A DNA stretch of 64,000 nucleotides, from the NCBI GenBank assembly GCA_029204225.1, contig CM055112.1, positions 28,980,703 through 29,044,702 on the forward strand, written 5' to 3'. The translations under genes were made by a program, and so were the position numbers. Position 1 is the first letter of the stretch. The number at the start of each line of letters is the position of its first letter. Under the pieces are notes generated by a model. The model was not told the DNA's origin. It worked only from the letters and a program-made list of their open reading frames with translations, and did no database searches. Shown piece after piece: positions 12,268 through 24,651 of the stretch. The stretch is from Diphasiastrum complanatum (taxonomy: Eukaryota > Streptophyta > Lycopodiopsida > Lycopodiales > Lycopodiaceae).

Positions 12268-15206
12268 TATATGTTTTTGTTTTATAAAAATTTATATAGA
12301 ATTTTTCTAATCTATTTGTTTTATTTTTGCAAATTTTAATATTTCTTTTCTAAAATATTTTTCAAATGAATTAAAAATAGATATATCTTTTAACATTTTT
12401 TTGGGCGATTTTTTTCTATGTTGTGATATTCTTTTTTGTAAGTTTTTTGTTTGTCCTATATAGATTCTATTATTTACTAAACATTCTATCTTGTATGTAG
12501 GTATTTTTTTTTCATGTTCACTGTCTTCTTTTTATTTTTGAACTTGTTGCAAAAAAACATGGTCATAATCAGTAAATGTTTTTAAAAAATATTGTTTTAA
12601 ATACCAGATATCTAAACCATTATATTAATTATGATTACCTTTATTGTTCTTATTTTTTATGTTGATGTTGATGCTTAATCAATTTTTTCATATGTGATCA
12701 TTGAATTCTTTATTGTTTTCAAATCCATTTCCATAACTTGAAGGATCAACTCCACAAATATTTAGTAGAAACATTTGTTTTGTTGTTGGAAATATTGTTT
12801 TCATTTTTATCACTTTGGTCAAAATTGTTTTTTCTTTTATTTTCGAAACAGTTGTGATTGTAGAGCAAATATTAGAATCTAAAAATAAAGATAATATATA
12901 TGTAATTGTTTATTTTATATTATGTCAATATTAATAAAAATAATTATCATTATGATTATTAGTTGGATTTATAAATTTTCATAATAAATTTACCTCAATT
13001 ATGTAATTAGAGTCTTTCATGTCTTATTTTCTAAAAGTATATTATATATATTTGTTTGTTCTTGATTTAAAGTTGAATTTGCTAGATTTTGAAACTCATG
13101 TTCAAATTCTAGAATTCTTATTTTATTATTTGATAATACTATAGGTGTGTTATCTTGTTCATTATTTGTATTCATTGTTAGAATTTCGTTTGTCAATGTT
13201 TTCTTTTGTAGTAATACGTTAATTATTTGTTGTCTTTGTTCATTCTCAATATATTATCTATTTGCATATTCTTGTATATAAAAATTAATGTCTTCTTCCG
13301 AGTTAACAAGATTTTTTAGTATGCATTCACAAAAATATGTATTTTCTTTGTTTTCGTTAGATATCAAATCTTTCTCTAACCTAGAATGTATTTTTTTAAG
13401 TAATACATTAAAAAAAACAAAAGCCTTCTTACTAATCGATCTGTTTCATATGTGTAATTACCTAGATGATCTATAAAATTATATTTTCTTTTCTTTTCTT
13501 CTGTTTTTACTATATTATATTTGCACCAATACTCATAAAATGTCATTTGTTCAGTTGTTATTGATCGATATATATATAATACATATATATATATATATAT
13601 TTGTTGATTGGATGTAATAATATAAAATCATTATAACCTATAATTTTTTTTCTGAAATTCGGTGGATAAAATGGACTGCTTCACTACGTTTTATAATCAG
13701 TATTTGCAGGCATGTAAAAGTAACTTCTGCTAAGCATATTGGTTTAGTTAATATGGAAGCAATTATTAGTTTTAACATATTTTGATTTACATGATCTAAT
13801 TTTAGTCGTTTTGTATCATTGATATCTAGATTTATGTGTCCTATAGGTTTCGATTTCATGGCATATTTTAGTATATAATATGACCAATTCGTACTAGTTA
13901 TTCTTTGTAGATTCATGTGTGCTTTCCACAACATTAATATTGTTGGATGGTATGGTACTATATTACGATCTTCATATCTTGGACGAAAATATGTCCAACA
14001 TGATCAGTATCATCCAAGTATGTTTAGTAGTATTTAGTTTTGAAAAACTTAAAGGAGATTACAACAATTAGAAGCAATCGCATTCAATACGTATAATCAT
14101 CACTCATGTAATCCATTAACCACTGAACTAGTCTCACAACAAAGAAATCAGACATGAAGAATAAGATACAGCATAGTCGTTACAATCTTCTTCACTTCTC
14201 TCATTATGAATGAATAAGACAATGAATACAAAACTATGTATAGGGGTATCAAACATGACATTTAGGTATGTTACCATTATTAAATATTGTGAACACACAA
14301 TACTCGACAAATAACAATTCAAAGTAATTGTACAACAATATAAACTTGACATTAATGTTTTAATATTTAGATGGTGAAAAGGAAAATTCATATTTACATT
14401 TTTTTTAATTTAGTTTTTGGTAATCTGTAAGCACAAAAAACTCTACAATAATGGACTTATTTTCGTTGTACTAAATTAAGTAATTTTTTTGATTTTTTTT
14501 CATTAGGTTCGATAAATTGTTTAATTTGTCAATCAAATTTAGCTGGTACATAAGCAACTATTTCGTTTGATATCTTATTGACATCTTCGTTATTTATCCA
14601 TAACATTATGTGTGCATATACTGAATCTCGATTTTGAAATTCATAACATACAACATCATAATATTGCACTCTTCCAAGTATTGCCTTGGGTGATAAGATA
14701 TATTTTTTCATAAAGATTTTTAATCTTGATACAAATAAATTTGAACATTCAACAAAGCAATTTATTCAATCATATTTGTTATTTATATTTTTAACGATTT
14801 TTTTGATTTCATTTATTTCTAGCCATCGAGTATTTGTTGTTTCATCTGATGTTAAATTTAAAACAAATGTGGTAAACCTCATTTTTCTAACATCGTCATT
14901 TAAGTTTCGACAATGCCATGTTGGAGTACTAGGAATGGCCAAGGGTATATTTTATTACATTTTTTAATATATCTTGTTCTGTTGCATTTTGATTTTTTGA
15001 AAGAAAATCAATAATATCTTTTTTTTAAATTATAGTTTTTGTATTTTTTAATATATATAGTATTGCTTGTTGTAATTCATACATAATAATCAAGTATGGA
15101 GGATATAGGGTATATATTGGAAAAAAATAAAGAACTTCCTATTCTCATTTTTATATAACTTATAAAATCAATTTTTGTGTCATAATATCCATGACCAAAG
15201 AAAAAT
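12268..15206 (-). mobile_element. Helitron H1, partial (Rep region)
   Basis: The minus strand carries pieces of a Helitron Rep protein. The part with AHIMLWINNEDVNKIS (14,529-14,711) corresponds to the PHAHILLWL catalytic neighbourhood of Helitron_like_N. The part at 13,638-14,000 has PRYEDRNIVPYHPTILMLWKA-type sequence and the later LTCLQILIIKRSEAVHFIH stretch. The helicase region fades out near 13,020 after an LNQEQ motif. A non-coding stretch (about 14,000-14,500), also present in H2, splits the Rep reading frame, so it predates the duplication. The element is non-functional and shorter than H2 at both ends. Helitrons move by rolling-circle replication; no TC or CTRR terminus was fixed. 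Confidence 0.8.
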
Positions 15207-15611
15207 AGTGTAGTCCATGACAATGCACAAGCTATCATAGAGTATGAAGATGTTTATGAATTATTTCTCAAAGAAGAAATATCCTAGGAGAGGACTTTGC
15301 ACATCAAGTATATATAGTAGTCTTTTTGCTTAAAAATCGAATTGATGTTTTATGCTTTGGATATATATCATATAATAATGATTGTCATGTGTGCTAAGTC
15401 AACTAAATAGTTGTTCAACAATTTTGACGAATGTAGACTTTAAAACTTTACTCTACATAACTTTTGGCCAATATTCAACATCTTGTGTAGTTTTATACCC
15501 GATAAATCACCATCCTGATTCTATTACAACACAAATTGATAGAATGAGGCTAGTGCACTTGAGCACAATAGAGTTGAAAACAAAAAATTTGTGAGCATTG
15601 TTCATGACCAT

Positions 15612-15996
15612 CTACGAATCGATAGCATGTTGGCAGGTACGTTGTGCATCTCGAAGGAAATTGTTCATCACTTCATTTCCACAAAAGTTGCAGGAATCAA
15701 AGTCTCCAATCCAATCAGCGTAGCCATCACCACGGACAATTTGCCAACACTGAAAATTATCCCACACATCATTACAAGATTTGTGTCTCTTGGAAAGAAG
15801 TAGCAACTTGACCAGTCATTTAGAAGCCCAACCCATGTAATCATGAATCTTGTTTCATAATTACAACCACCACCTCTTTCGATGACGGAACAAGAAGCAC
15901 CGAAGCCGAGATAGTATATACAACAGTCAAATTTAAAACAACTAATGCCAAGAACAATAATGACAGTACTCCGTTCATTTTTGCCCCCTTGCTCAT
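15612..15996 (-). pseudogene. P1: broken copy of secreted cysteine-rich gene
   Basis: The start codon, hydrophobic signal peptide and most of the coding sequence of the intact gene P2 are recognisable. A 10-base deletion just after the signal peptide shifts the frame, and a further 7-base deletion lies in the middle. The 10-base deletion is shared with P4 at 34.8-35.1 kb, so it predates duplication of the unit. The TATA motif (about 16,441-16,450) and leader are still recognisable, so the locus may be transcribed. P1 and P4 differ at about 4% of positions, the level expected without selection. Confidence 0.85.
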
Positions 15997-17791
15997 TGAA
16001 ATGCCAATGCAGGTTTAAATCAACGTTGACTCACTTCAGCAATGTAATCGCGGAGTGCTACAAGACACAATACTCAACACAAACACTACAAAATTGCAAA
16101 GGAATAGTACATATAGAACACAAACAGTACAAAACTACAAATGAATACTATAAATTTGACACAAACACTACAAAATGGGAAGAAAATAAAAGTATTTTGT
16201 GGAGACTTATACGGATCAATACTAGGATCTGATCAAGAAATGGTGTGGAAAATGCAACACGAGTGAGATTTTGGGCATTCACTAGTCGGTGCTAGAATTT
16301 GGTCTAGGGATGAATCTTGGCTAGAATCAGCATGCTCAAAGCTCCAGAGAAAAGATGATGATGGAGATAAAATTCTAACTATGCATTGAGATATCTATCC
16401 ACTAAGAGAGCGAGAGATATACACTAGCAAGAGGGAGGGGGTTTATATAAAAATGGGCCATACTTCAGCCAATTTCTTCTTCTTTTTTTCAACTTCGAAG
16501 GCTCACATTCCTTTCAAAAATAAGAATACCATCTTCCAATAGCATTACACTTGACATGACAGTTCATCTTTTGACTTTCAAAAACATTTAAAAATAATGA
16601 TCTAGATAATATAGACAATCCAATTTAAAGGGCACATGGTGAAATTTACTATATGTTTGTTTACTTTGAAAGGTAGAGAAAACAATTCAAGGTACTGCAA
16701 CTTGCAAATTCCAGCCCCTATAATAACTATTTCTTGCTTTTCACTAGAAATTTAGATAAATATTTTCAACATTATCTAATAACAAACAAAGGGAAAATTT
16801 GCATTTGTTTACAAAAGCATTGTGGGTAGTTTTGAAATTTGCAAGCTTTCAATCTCATTGGTGATTTTGAGATGCCTTGCTTTTGACGAAAACAAAGCTT
16901 AATACAAAGTTAGCAAATATTAATTAATGTCATTTTGAAAGTCGAGTCATATTGTATTTTAAGGCCTCATCTATATGACGATTGGAGTTACGCTTATGAC
17001 CACAAAGAGAGGATAGAGATTCTAACCTCAAAGAGAGAAATGAAATCCTTAACTACAATTCAATAATTAAATGACAATTTTGGTAGGATGAAAAAACATT
17101 TAAGTAAGATATATCATCTTTTGAAACCCAACCAAATTTGTCATAGAGTGACTAATAATAGAGTAAAACTACAATCAGTAGTTTAGGATGACCAACTTGC
17201 TGTGATATTACATAAATGATTCCATTTTGACTTCTTTTGTCACCAATTAAAGAGATTAGTCTCTTGTATGAACATGATTTTCATATATGAACTTCCATTT
17301 TGAAAATAATGCCAACAAATAGGACATTCATAATAGCATCTCGTGAGTAGAACTATGTACCCCCAAAAAAAAGTACTATTTCAGGTTAATGTAGTCCATG
17401 ACGATGCACAAGCTATCATAGAGTATGAAGATGTTTATGAATTATCACTCGAAGAGGAATATCCTAGCAGAGAACTTTGCACATCAAGTATATAGAATAG
17501 TCTTTTTGCTTAAAAATCGAATTGATGTCTTATGCTTCGGATATATATCATATAATGATGAGTGTCATGTGTGCTAAGTCAGCTAAATAGTTGTTCAACA
17601 GTTTTGACAAAAGTAGACTTTAGACCTTTACTCTACATAACTTTTGGCCATTATTGAACATCTTGTGTAGTTTTATACCTAATGAATAACCATCCTGATT
17701 CTATTACAACACGAGTTGATAGAATGAGGCTAGTGCACTTGAGCACAATAGAGTTGCAAACAAAACAATTGTGAGCATTGCTCGTGACCAT

Positions 17792-18193
17792 CTACGAATC
17801 AGGAGCATATTGGCAGGTGCGTTGTGCATCTTGAAGGAAATTGTTCATCACTTCATTCCCACAAAAGTTGCAGGAATCAAAGTCTCCAGTCCAATCAGCG
17901 TAGCCATCACCACGATCAGTTTGCCAACACTGAAAATTCTCCCACGCATCATTACAACATTTGTGTCTCTTGGCAAGAAGTAGATCATTGCAACTTGACC
18001 AATCATTTAGTTGCCCAACCCATGTAATCATGAATCTTGTTTCATAATTAGAACCACCACCTCTTTCGATGACGGAACAAGAAGCACCAAAGTCGGGATA
18101 GTACTTGCCCGCATGTACAATAGTCAAATTTAAAACAACTAATCCCAATAACAATAATGACAATACTCCATTCATTTTTGCCTCCTTGCTCAT
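17792..18193 (-). CDS. P2: secreted eight-cysteine acidic protein
   Basis: A 133-residue single-exon coding frame. The start at 18,193 is kept in all copies; Met7 is an in-frame alternative. Residues 7-28 form a clear signal peptide (LSLLLLGLVVL, then cleavage expected after VHA), so the mature protein of about 105 residues should be secreted or apoplastic. It has eight cysteines at 39, 68, 79, 80, 89, 108, 111 and 127, including CC and CxxC pairs. It has five tryptophans and is acidic (about 15 Asp/Glu against 8 Lys/Arg). I do not recognise the family: the spacing does not fit the lipid-transfer eight-cysteine motif, which needs CxC, nor GASA or defensins. A TATA box lies about 440 bp upstream and a leader intron is predicted. 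It is 401/402 identical to P5, while flanks differ by 2-4%. Function is unknown; a secreted defence or reproductive peptide is a guess only. Confidence 0.85.
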   Translation of the reverse strand: MSKEAKMNGVLSLLLLGLVVLNLTIVHAGKYYPDFGASCSVIERGGGSNYETRFMITWVGQLNDWSSCNDLLLAKRHKCCNDAWENFQCWQTDRGDGYADWTGDFDSCNFCGNEVMNNFLQDAQRTCQYAPDS

Positions 18194-18254
18194 TGAAATG
18201 CTAATGTAGGTTTAAATCAACGTTGACTCACTGCAGCTATGTAGTCGTGGAGTG

Positions 18255-18398
18255 CTACAAGACACAATACTCAACGCAAACACTAAAAAATTGCAAAGGA
18301 ATAGTACATATAGAACACAAACAGTACAAAACTACAAATGAATACTATAGATTTGACACAAGCACTACAAAATGGGAAGAAAATACAATTATAATTAC
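18255..18398 (-). other. Predicted 5'-UTR intron of P2
   Basis: On the minus strand the leader has a donor CATATAG/GTAATT and an acceptor TTGTGTCTTGTAG/CACTCC, giving a 144-bp T-rich intron between the TATA box and the start codon. The same positions are found at P5 (donor GTCATT). The leader upstream of the intron has its own ATG frames, one beginning MNAQNFTRVAFSTPF and similar in several copies, so translation of the main frame may be tempered by upstream ORFs. No transcript evidence is available. Confidence 0.55.
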
Positions 18399-18630
18399 CT
18401 ATATGGATCGGTAATAGGATCTGATCAAGAAATGGTGTGGAAAATGCAACACGAGTGAAATTTTGGGCATTCATTAGTCGGTGCTAGAATTTGGTCTGGG
18501 GATGCATCTTGGCGAGAATTAGCATGCTCAAAGCTTCAAAGAAAAGATGATGGAGATAAAATTCTAACTATGCACTGAGATATCTATCCACTAAGAGAGC
18601 GAGAGATACCCACAAGCGAGAGGGAGGGAG

Positions 18631-18640
18631 TTTATATAGA
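18631..18640 (-). promoter_or_regulatory. TATA box of P2
   Basis: TCTATATAAA on the minus strand, about 440 bp upstream of the P2 start codon, so transcription would begin near 18,605. The motif and its surroundings are kept at all four same-oriented gene copies (about 16,445, 18,635, 35,573 and 39,098), including the two broken ones. Confidence 0.65.
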
Positions 18641-19608
18641 AAAGGGCCATACTTCAGCCAATTTCTTCTCGTTTTTTCAACCTTGAAGGCTCACATTCCT
18701 TTCAAAAATAAGAATACCATTTTTCAATAGCATTACACTTGACATGACAGTTCATCTTTTGACTTTTAAAAACATTTAAAAATAATGATCTAGATAATAT
18801 AGATAATCCAATTTAAAGGGCACATGGTGAAATTTACTATATGTTTGTTTACTTGGAAAGGTAGAGAAAACAATTCAAGGTACTACTGCAACTTGCAAAC
18901 TCCAGCCCCTATAATAACTATTTCTTGCTTTTCACTAGAAATTTAGATAGATATTATCAACATTATCTAATAACAAACAAAGGGGAAATTTGCATTTGTT
19001 TACAAAATTATTGTGGGTAGTTTTGAAATTTGCAAGCTTTCAATCTCAATGGTGATTTTGAGATGCCTTGCTTTTGAAGAAAACAAAGCTTAATACAAAG
19101 TTACTAAATATTAATTGATGTCATTTTGAAAGTCGAGTCATATTTCAATAATGGTACCTTTTATTGTATCTTATGGCCTCATCTATATGACGATTGGAGT
19201 TGCGCTTATGACCACAAAGAGAGGATAGAGATTCTAACCTCAAAGAGAGATATGAAATCCTAATTCACTAATTGAATGACAATTTTGGTAAAATGAGAAA
19301 ACATTTAAGTAAGATATATCATCTTTGGAAACCCAACCAAGTTTGTCATAGAGTGACAAATGATAGAGTAGAACCACAATCAGTAGCTAAGGATGACCAC
19401 TTGCGATGATATTACACAAATGATTCCATTTTGCCTTCTTTTGTAGCCAAAAAAGAGATAAGTCTTTTGTCTGAACAAAATGTAAAACTTTCTTGACAAA
19501 GAATACAAGCAAAAGAACAACAAAGGGTTGGTTGGCCCATTTAAACTTTTCACCATAGTATCTGAACATAAGAGAATATCCACGACAACCAACGAAAGGT
19601 GAGATTGA

Positions 19609-19774
19609 ATATTTGTGAATGCGCAATTCAAGGTGAAGTTTTGAACCTTGTTAGTTAAACTATTTGTGATATGTAAAGACTTGTGGCAAGACTTTACCAA
19701 AAGCCTGTACCTATCACAAACATTATAACTAACAAGGTGCAAAGGCTCACCATGAATTGCACATTCACAAATAT
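19609..19774. repeat. Long near-perfect hairpin, copy 1
   Basis: A 166-bp imperfect palindrome. An arm of about 82 bp starting ATATTTGTGAATG is followed with almost no loop by its reverse complement (about 80% pairing by eye). Further copies lie at 36,450, 40,068 and 60,805. The 136-residue minus-strand frame over it (19,380-19,790) is best seen as a by-product. It is either a foldback MITE caught in the duplicated module or a hairpin able to give small RNAs. Confidence 0.85.
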
Positions 19775-19794
19775 ACCACGCATCCTTCATTTAG

Positions 19795-20950
19795 ATTCAT
19801 TTGGTTGCTTGGACATGTTATCATGTCATATATTATCTTGAAAAGTGGGTCCCACCCAATCCCTTGTTTTTATACCACTTGGGATCAGAAAAGCATGGGT
19901 CCCACTTGTACCTTCGAACTGATATAAAAATCAAAAGCAAATTTTTTGGTTGAGTCTTTTTTGAACAAGTGTCAACTATGGGTTGGTATATGTTCAAAGC
20001 TCACAGGCTATGCTTCCAAGCATACATGCCATTCAATGCCCTAAAGATGAACCAATAGAATTTGCCTAGATTTTCTTATGAAAGCAACATGTAGTTGATA
20101 GTTTTTTAAAAGAAAGTTGGAAGTCAAGCACATAGAAATTTTGGACATGCAAAGGGAGCTTCTAATATGTGTACGAGTAGTGGGCCTTAGAAGCTCGATG
20201 CTCACTTCTAGTTTGGTCTTTACTCTAGACACTCCTTGCTCTATTGTGTATATTGCCTTTTACCTAATGAATCTTGTTACTTGCCCAATGATTCTTGTGC
20301 AACTAAGGGTTTCTCATCTTTATTTATACTATGTTATTGTCCCACAAATGTGGTTGAGGTAATTTATCAAAATAATATTGAAACTGCTGCTTCATTATCC
20401 AAAAGTTGCAAAATGGTGCCGACAATGGTGACGAAGAAGTGGACATTTAAATAGCTAACATGAATAGAGAGTGGGAATTTGTGGGAGGATGTATCTTTTA
20501 GTAAGAGGCTATTGAATTTCTTATGATTGTGTCCTTTCTCAAAGAGTGTTCAATGGACCCTTTGGGAGAACTATTCTATTGCCAATGGTTTGTGGCCATA
20601 AATGCACCATCATGTCCATTTATTCTAGTCTTTGCATTCAATGGTTGTATCTTGATTACAAATCAAGTTCTCCCGTTAGCAGGGAGGACACATTAGATCC
20701 CTAATGCTTGGGTCCATAAACATGAATTTCATAGAGGATCTTCCTTCTTTAGAATATTGCCAACAAACAGGACATTCATGATAGTTGTTTGAGACTAGAC
20801 CTACATTCAAAAGAAAGAAACAATATTCTTATGGGTTAGTGTAATGTGTGAACATGGAGTGTGAAGATGTGGATGATTGCAAAAATCAAAGAAGAAATTA
20901 TGTATTGGAACACTTTTCATACATAGGAAAGTTGGGGCAAGGGAGTATGG
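19795..20950. repeat. Module Q, copy Q1
   Basis: A non-coding module found at least six times in the window (also about 23.9, 36.6, 40.3 and 50.3 kb, and inverted at 59.3-60.8 kb). It contains short frames kept in several copies (for example minus 20,041-20,232, beginning MSRVKTKLEVSIELL). They have no recognisable domain and persist because the copies are young. Near 20,720-20,780 is a stretch shared with the right ends of the other copies. Confidence 0.8.
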
Positions 20951-22860
20951 AGAACGTGAACAGAGAAGAGATCAGGAATATTTGCGGAACAGCTCTCCCA
21001 CTATAATGGGCTACTAGATGCAAAAACCGTCTAACAGATTGTTTATGCTAAATATAATCACAACTCAAACGTTCTATTGCCCAACAGGATCTTATAAATT
21101 AATTTATACTCAAAAATACAGAATGAGTACAGTCCACCGAAGAGATCAGAAATGGTTTGAGGTATTACTAGATATTAGATTCAATAAAAAGTTCAGTTCT
21201 GAAATACATTGAAAGAGCAGTATGACAGCGCAAGTTTCTCAGTTGTCAAAGACAACCATCTTCTGATCAGAAGTTGAGGGGTCGTAGACATCCGTGTTTT
21301 GATTAGTGTGAGTGAACAAGTGTTATCAAACAGCAATGAAGTGCATCCAAATCACAATAAGCATTCATCTATGTTATACACAAATAGGAAAGCATATTGC
21401 TGCTATATTACACTAAAGCACAACAATGACAGTTACAACCAGTGTGACGGCATAACTGGAAAGCTCAAAATCATTCGTCTCATGGACGGAGCATCACATA
21501 GAGTGTGCCTAGATGATCCATTTATAGATTGCATCCATGTATTAATTACAATAAATGTTTGTCATCTAATTAGGCAAGCCGTTGTACTTGGAAGTATTTG
21601 GCTTGTAATGACAACTATACATTGTGTAATGGTCAACCCACAGGGAATGTTGGCGTGGACAAGGACTCGCAAATTCTCTCACTGAGCATGTCAGGGGAAG
21701 TGGTTTTCTCTCACTTCACATTTTGGGAAGTGGTTGGGAATGTTCCTCATTGAAAATGGAAGGCCTTCGGCATTTTCTCTCTCTTCGGGATTTTGCAAAA
21801 CAGCCAAAGGTAAGTGTCGCATTTTTTTTTGGGAAAGTAAAAAAAATGTGAACTGTGCAACACTTAGTGTATTTCTATAGACTTATTCTAAATGCTAGTT
21901 TGTGGAATTCCTTGAAGATGGCCAAGTCTTCAATGAATTCAAATTATTGAACTTAACATCTGAACTTGAACTTATGATAGGATTGGTTATGTTTTGCTAG
22001 AGATCAGCCAGAAGCCCACTTGTAGACGTTCTTCGAATAGTTTGGCTGTCTAAGTTATGATTCCTGCAGATATCAGATGAGCAGACTTTGAATCCAAAAT
22101 AGGTTTCACCTGACCCTAGATCAAAGATCAATAAACGTGCAGGAAGAATCTTGAAATAGAAGAAATTAGTCATTCACCAAGGAGGCAACTGTGGGCTTAA
22201 TTTCCAACAGTCCGTACTAAGATCTCCTTGGTTGCAAGATTCTTTTTCGTACATGGTCTTGAGATATTGATGACTTCAATCTATTACGACAATATTTGAA
22301 GCTCGTCTATCAAGGGAGCTATATGTACATCCTTATTTTTGGCGTTGTATTATTTTGGTATCAGAAAGTCAAACATGACATGAGCCTTCTTGATGCTTAG
22401 CCAAGGTGCATTGTTTTTGAACAAGTGTCAACTACAATATTTGAAGCTCCTCTATCAAGGGAGCTATATGTACATCCATATTTTTTTTCATTATATTAGT
22501 TTTGGTATCAAAAATTCAAGATGAGATGTGCCTTCTTTATACTGAGTTAAGGTGGAATGTTAAATTCCATTAAAATCACTCACCATGTAGGGCATGATGT
22601 GGACCACAATGCAAATGGATTCACACGATCCATCACCAATCAAAGATGCTAATGTCAAGGCTACTCATGTTTAAACTTAGGCCATGAATCATCTATATGG
22701 TTCATGCTTGACAATTGGGAGGCATTCTCATGGTAGCATTTGTTGAATGTTTGGTCGAGTGTCATTTCATAAGCTATAATCAAGTATACTTGAAGATATT
22801 GCTTACAGAGCACCAAAATGGACAACACTCTAGCGATTGGAAACAAACCTCTCAACCAAA
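20951..22860. repeat. Module R, copy R1 (matches 41,380-43,335)
   Basis: About 1.9 kb repeated in unit B at about 3-4% divergence. A 128-codon plus-strand frame (21,299-21,685) is open in both copies, but by eye the copies differ by 10 replacement and 5 silent changes, which does not show protein selection. A good splice-donor motif (AAAG/GTAAGTG, about 21,808) hints at former exon sequence. The module ends with a tandem repeat of about 145 bp. Confidence 0.7.
22289..22570. repeat. About 145-bp tandem duplication inside module R
   Basis: Two adjacent copies begin ACAATATTTGAAGCTC and share the stretch up to the TTTTGGTATCA motif. The same pair is present at 42,760-43,030 and, partly shortened, at 57,970-58,220, so this small duplication predates duplication of the large unit. 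Confidence 0.8.
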
Positions 22861-22894
22861 TAGAAACTAGAAATCAATACGCAGTTCATTTGTT

Positions 22895-23720
22895 GGCTTG
22901 GACATGTTATCATATCATATATTAACTTGAAAATTGGGGCCCAACCAGCCCCTTCCTTCTATATTAATATGGTTCAAAAATTGCTAGGCCTGACTCTTGT
23001 GGCTTTCACTCGATGTAAAAAATATACGCAAATCTTTTGGTTGAGTGTTTGTAGCTATGGGGTGGTTAATGTTCAAAGCACATGGGCTATGCTCTGAAGC
23101 GTCCATGCCTTATAATGCTTCGAAAAATGAACTAATAGATAGTTGATAGTTACTTAATAAAACTATTCGAGGGTAGTCATGTAGACTTTTTGGACATCCA
23201 AAGGTAGGTTCTTATATGTATATGGGTAGTGGAGGACCTAAGAAGCTTGATGCTCACTTCTCGTATGGTTGTTACTCTAGAGACTCCTATGTATGTGTTT
23301 ATTCTAATATCGTGTTTTACTTATTGAATTGTGCTACTTTCCCAATGATTCTTGCAGAATTGAGACTGTTTCTTTTATGGATGTCTAATACGTTATAGGC
23401 CCACACACATCGTTGAGGTTATTTATCAAAAAGAATTCACAATGCTGCTTGACTCTCTAAAAGTCGCAACATGTTGTGCACCATGGTGATGAAGAGAGAT
23501 TAGACATGTACACAATTCAGATAGCTTACATAAACAAAGAGTGAGAATTTGTGAGAGGATGTGATTGTTATTTGGGAGGCTATTATCTTCTTTACAATGG
23601 TCTCCTTTCTTATGGAGAGGGTCCATGGACTTGGGAGGATGACTCTATTGCTAAAGGTTGGTTGCCATAAATCCACCATTATGTTCATGTCCTTTAGTCT
23701 TGGCATGCAACTTTTGTATT
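22895..23720. repeat. Diverged relative of module Q (Q0), with empty site
   Basis: It follows the order of module Q (GGACATGTTATCAT start, the GGGCTATGCT stretch, the AAGCTTGATGCTCACTTCT stretch) but is clearly more diverged than Q1-Q5, so it reflects an older round of duplication. At 23,146-23,208 it preserves the target region occupied in unit B by the copia element at 43.6-49.6 kb. Confidence 0.65.
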
Positions 23721-23879
23721 TCTAGCACCAAATCAGGTGCTCCCAAATTGCACTCTGTACAGTCACCATCAAAATGTGCATTGGATCTAGTAGATCTTTT
23801 ATCAGAAATCGATTTGAATTAGAAAGATCATGAAACATGGGACAATGTTTTCATACCAAGTGCAAGTTGCTCTAGATCA

Positions 23880-24651
23880 TTGGATCCTTAAGTTTGAAGC
23901 AAATCACACAGGCCCAACCCTTGTACCTTCGAACTGATGTAAAAATCCAGGCAAAAATTTTGGTTGAGTCTTTTTTGGACAAGTGTCAACTATGGGTTGG
24001 TATATGTTCAAAGCACATGGGCTATGCTTCCAAGCATGCATTCCATTCAATGCCCTAAAGATGGACCAATAGAATTTGGCTAGATTTTCTTATGAAAGCA
24101 ACGGGTAGTTGATAGTTTTTGAAAAGAATGTTCGAAGTCAAACACATAGAAATTTTGGACATGCAAAGGGAGCTCCTAATATGTGTATGCGTAGTGGACC
24201 TTAGAAGCTCGATGCTCACTTCTAGTTTGGTCTTTACTCTAGACACTCCTCACTCTATTGTGTATGTGTTAATTTTGAATATTGTCTTTTCCTGATGAAT
24301 CTTGTTAATTGCTCAATGATTCTTGTGCAACTGAGGGTTTCTCATCTTATTATACTATGCTATTGTCCCACAAATGTGATTGAGGCAATTTATCAAATTA
24401 ATATTGAAATTGCTACTTCACTATCCAAAATTTGCAAAATGGTGCCGACAATGGTGATGAAGAGTGTGGACATGTACACGAGTTAAATAGCTAACATGAA
24501 TAGAGACTTGGAATTTGTATCTTTAAGTAAGAGGCTATTGAATTTCTTATGATTGTGTCCTTTCTCAAGGAGAGTGTCCATGGACCCTTTAAGAGAACTA
24601 TTCTATTGCCAATGGTTTGTGGCCATAAATGCACCATCATATCCATTCATT
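23880..24651. repeat. Module Q, copy Q2 (left part)
   Basis: Same module as Q1. Its right part continues at about 26,857-27,078, after the 2.2-kb repeat that sits inside it. The unit-B counterpart is 50,262-51,010. Confidence 0.75.

Noticed and set aside
17792-18193. P2 as a lipid-transfer or prolamin-type eight-cysteine protein
   Set aside because: The cysteine order lacks the CxC pair and the expected spacings; CxxC occurs near the C-terminus instead.
19380-19790. 136-residue minus-strand protein, also at 39,839-40,249
   Set aside because: Half of it is the hairpin. Of three differences between the copies two change the protein, and the other two copies are not open.
20041-20232. Family of 63-96-residue minus-strand frames in module Q copies
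   Set aside because: They recur only because the modules are recent duplicates; no start context, domain or selection signal.
21299-21685. 128-residue protein kept in units A and B
   Set aside because: About 10 replacement against 5 silent differences, near the neutral ratio, and no recognisable domain.
22356-22368. Primer-site-like TTGGTATCAGAAAG in module R
   Set aside because: No LTR terminus (CA) precedes it and it lies within a short tandem repeat.
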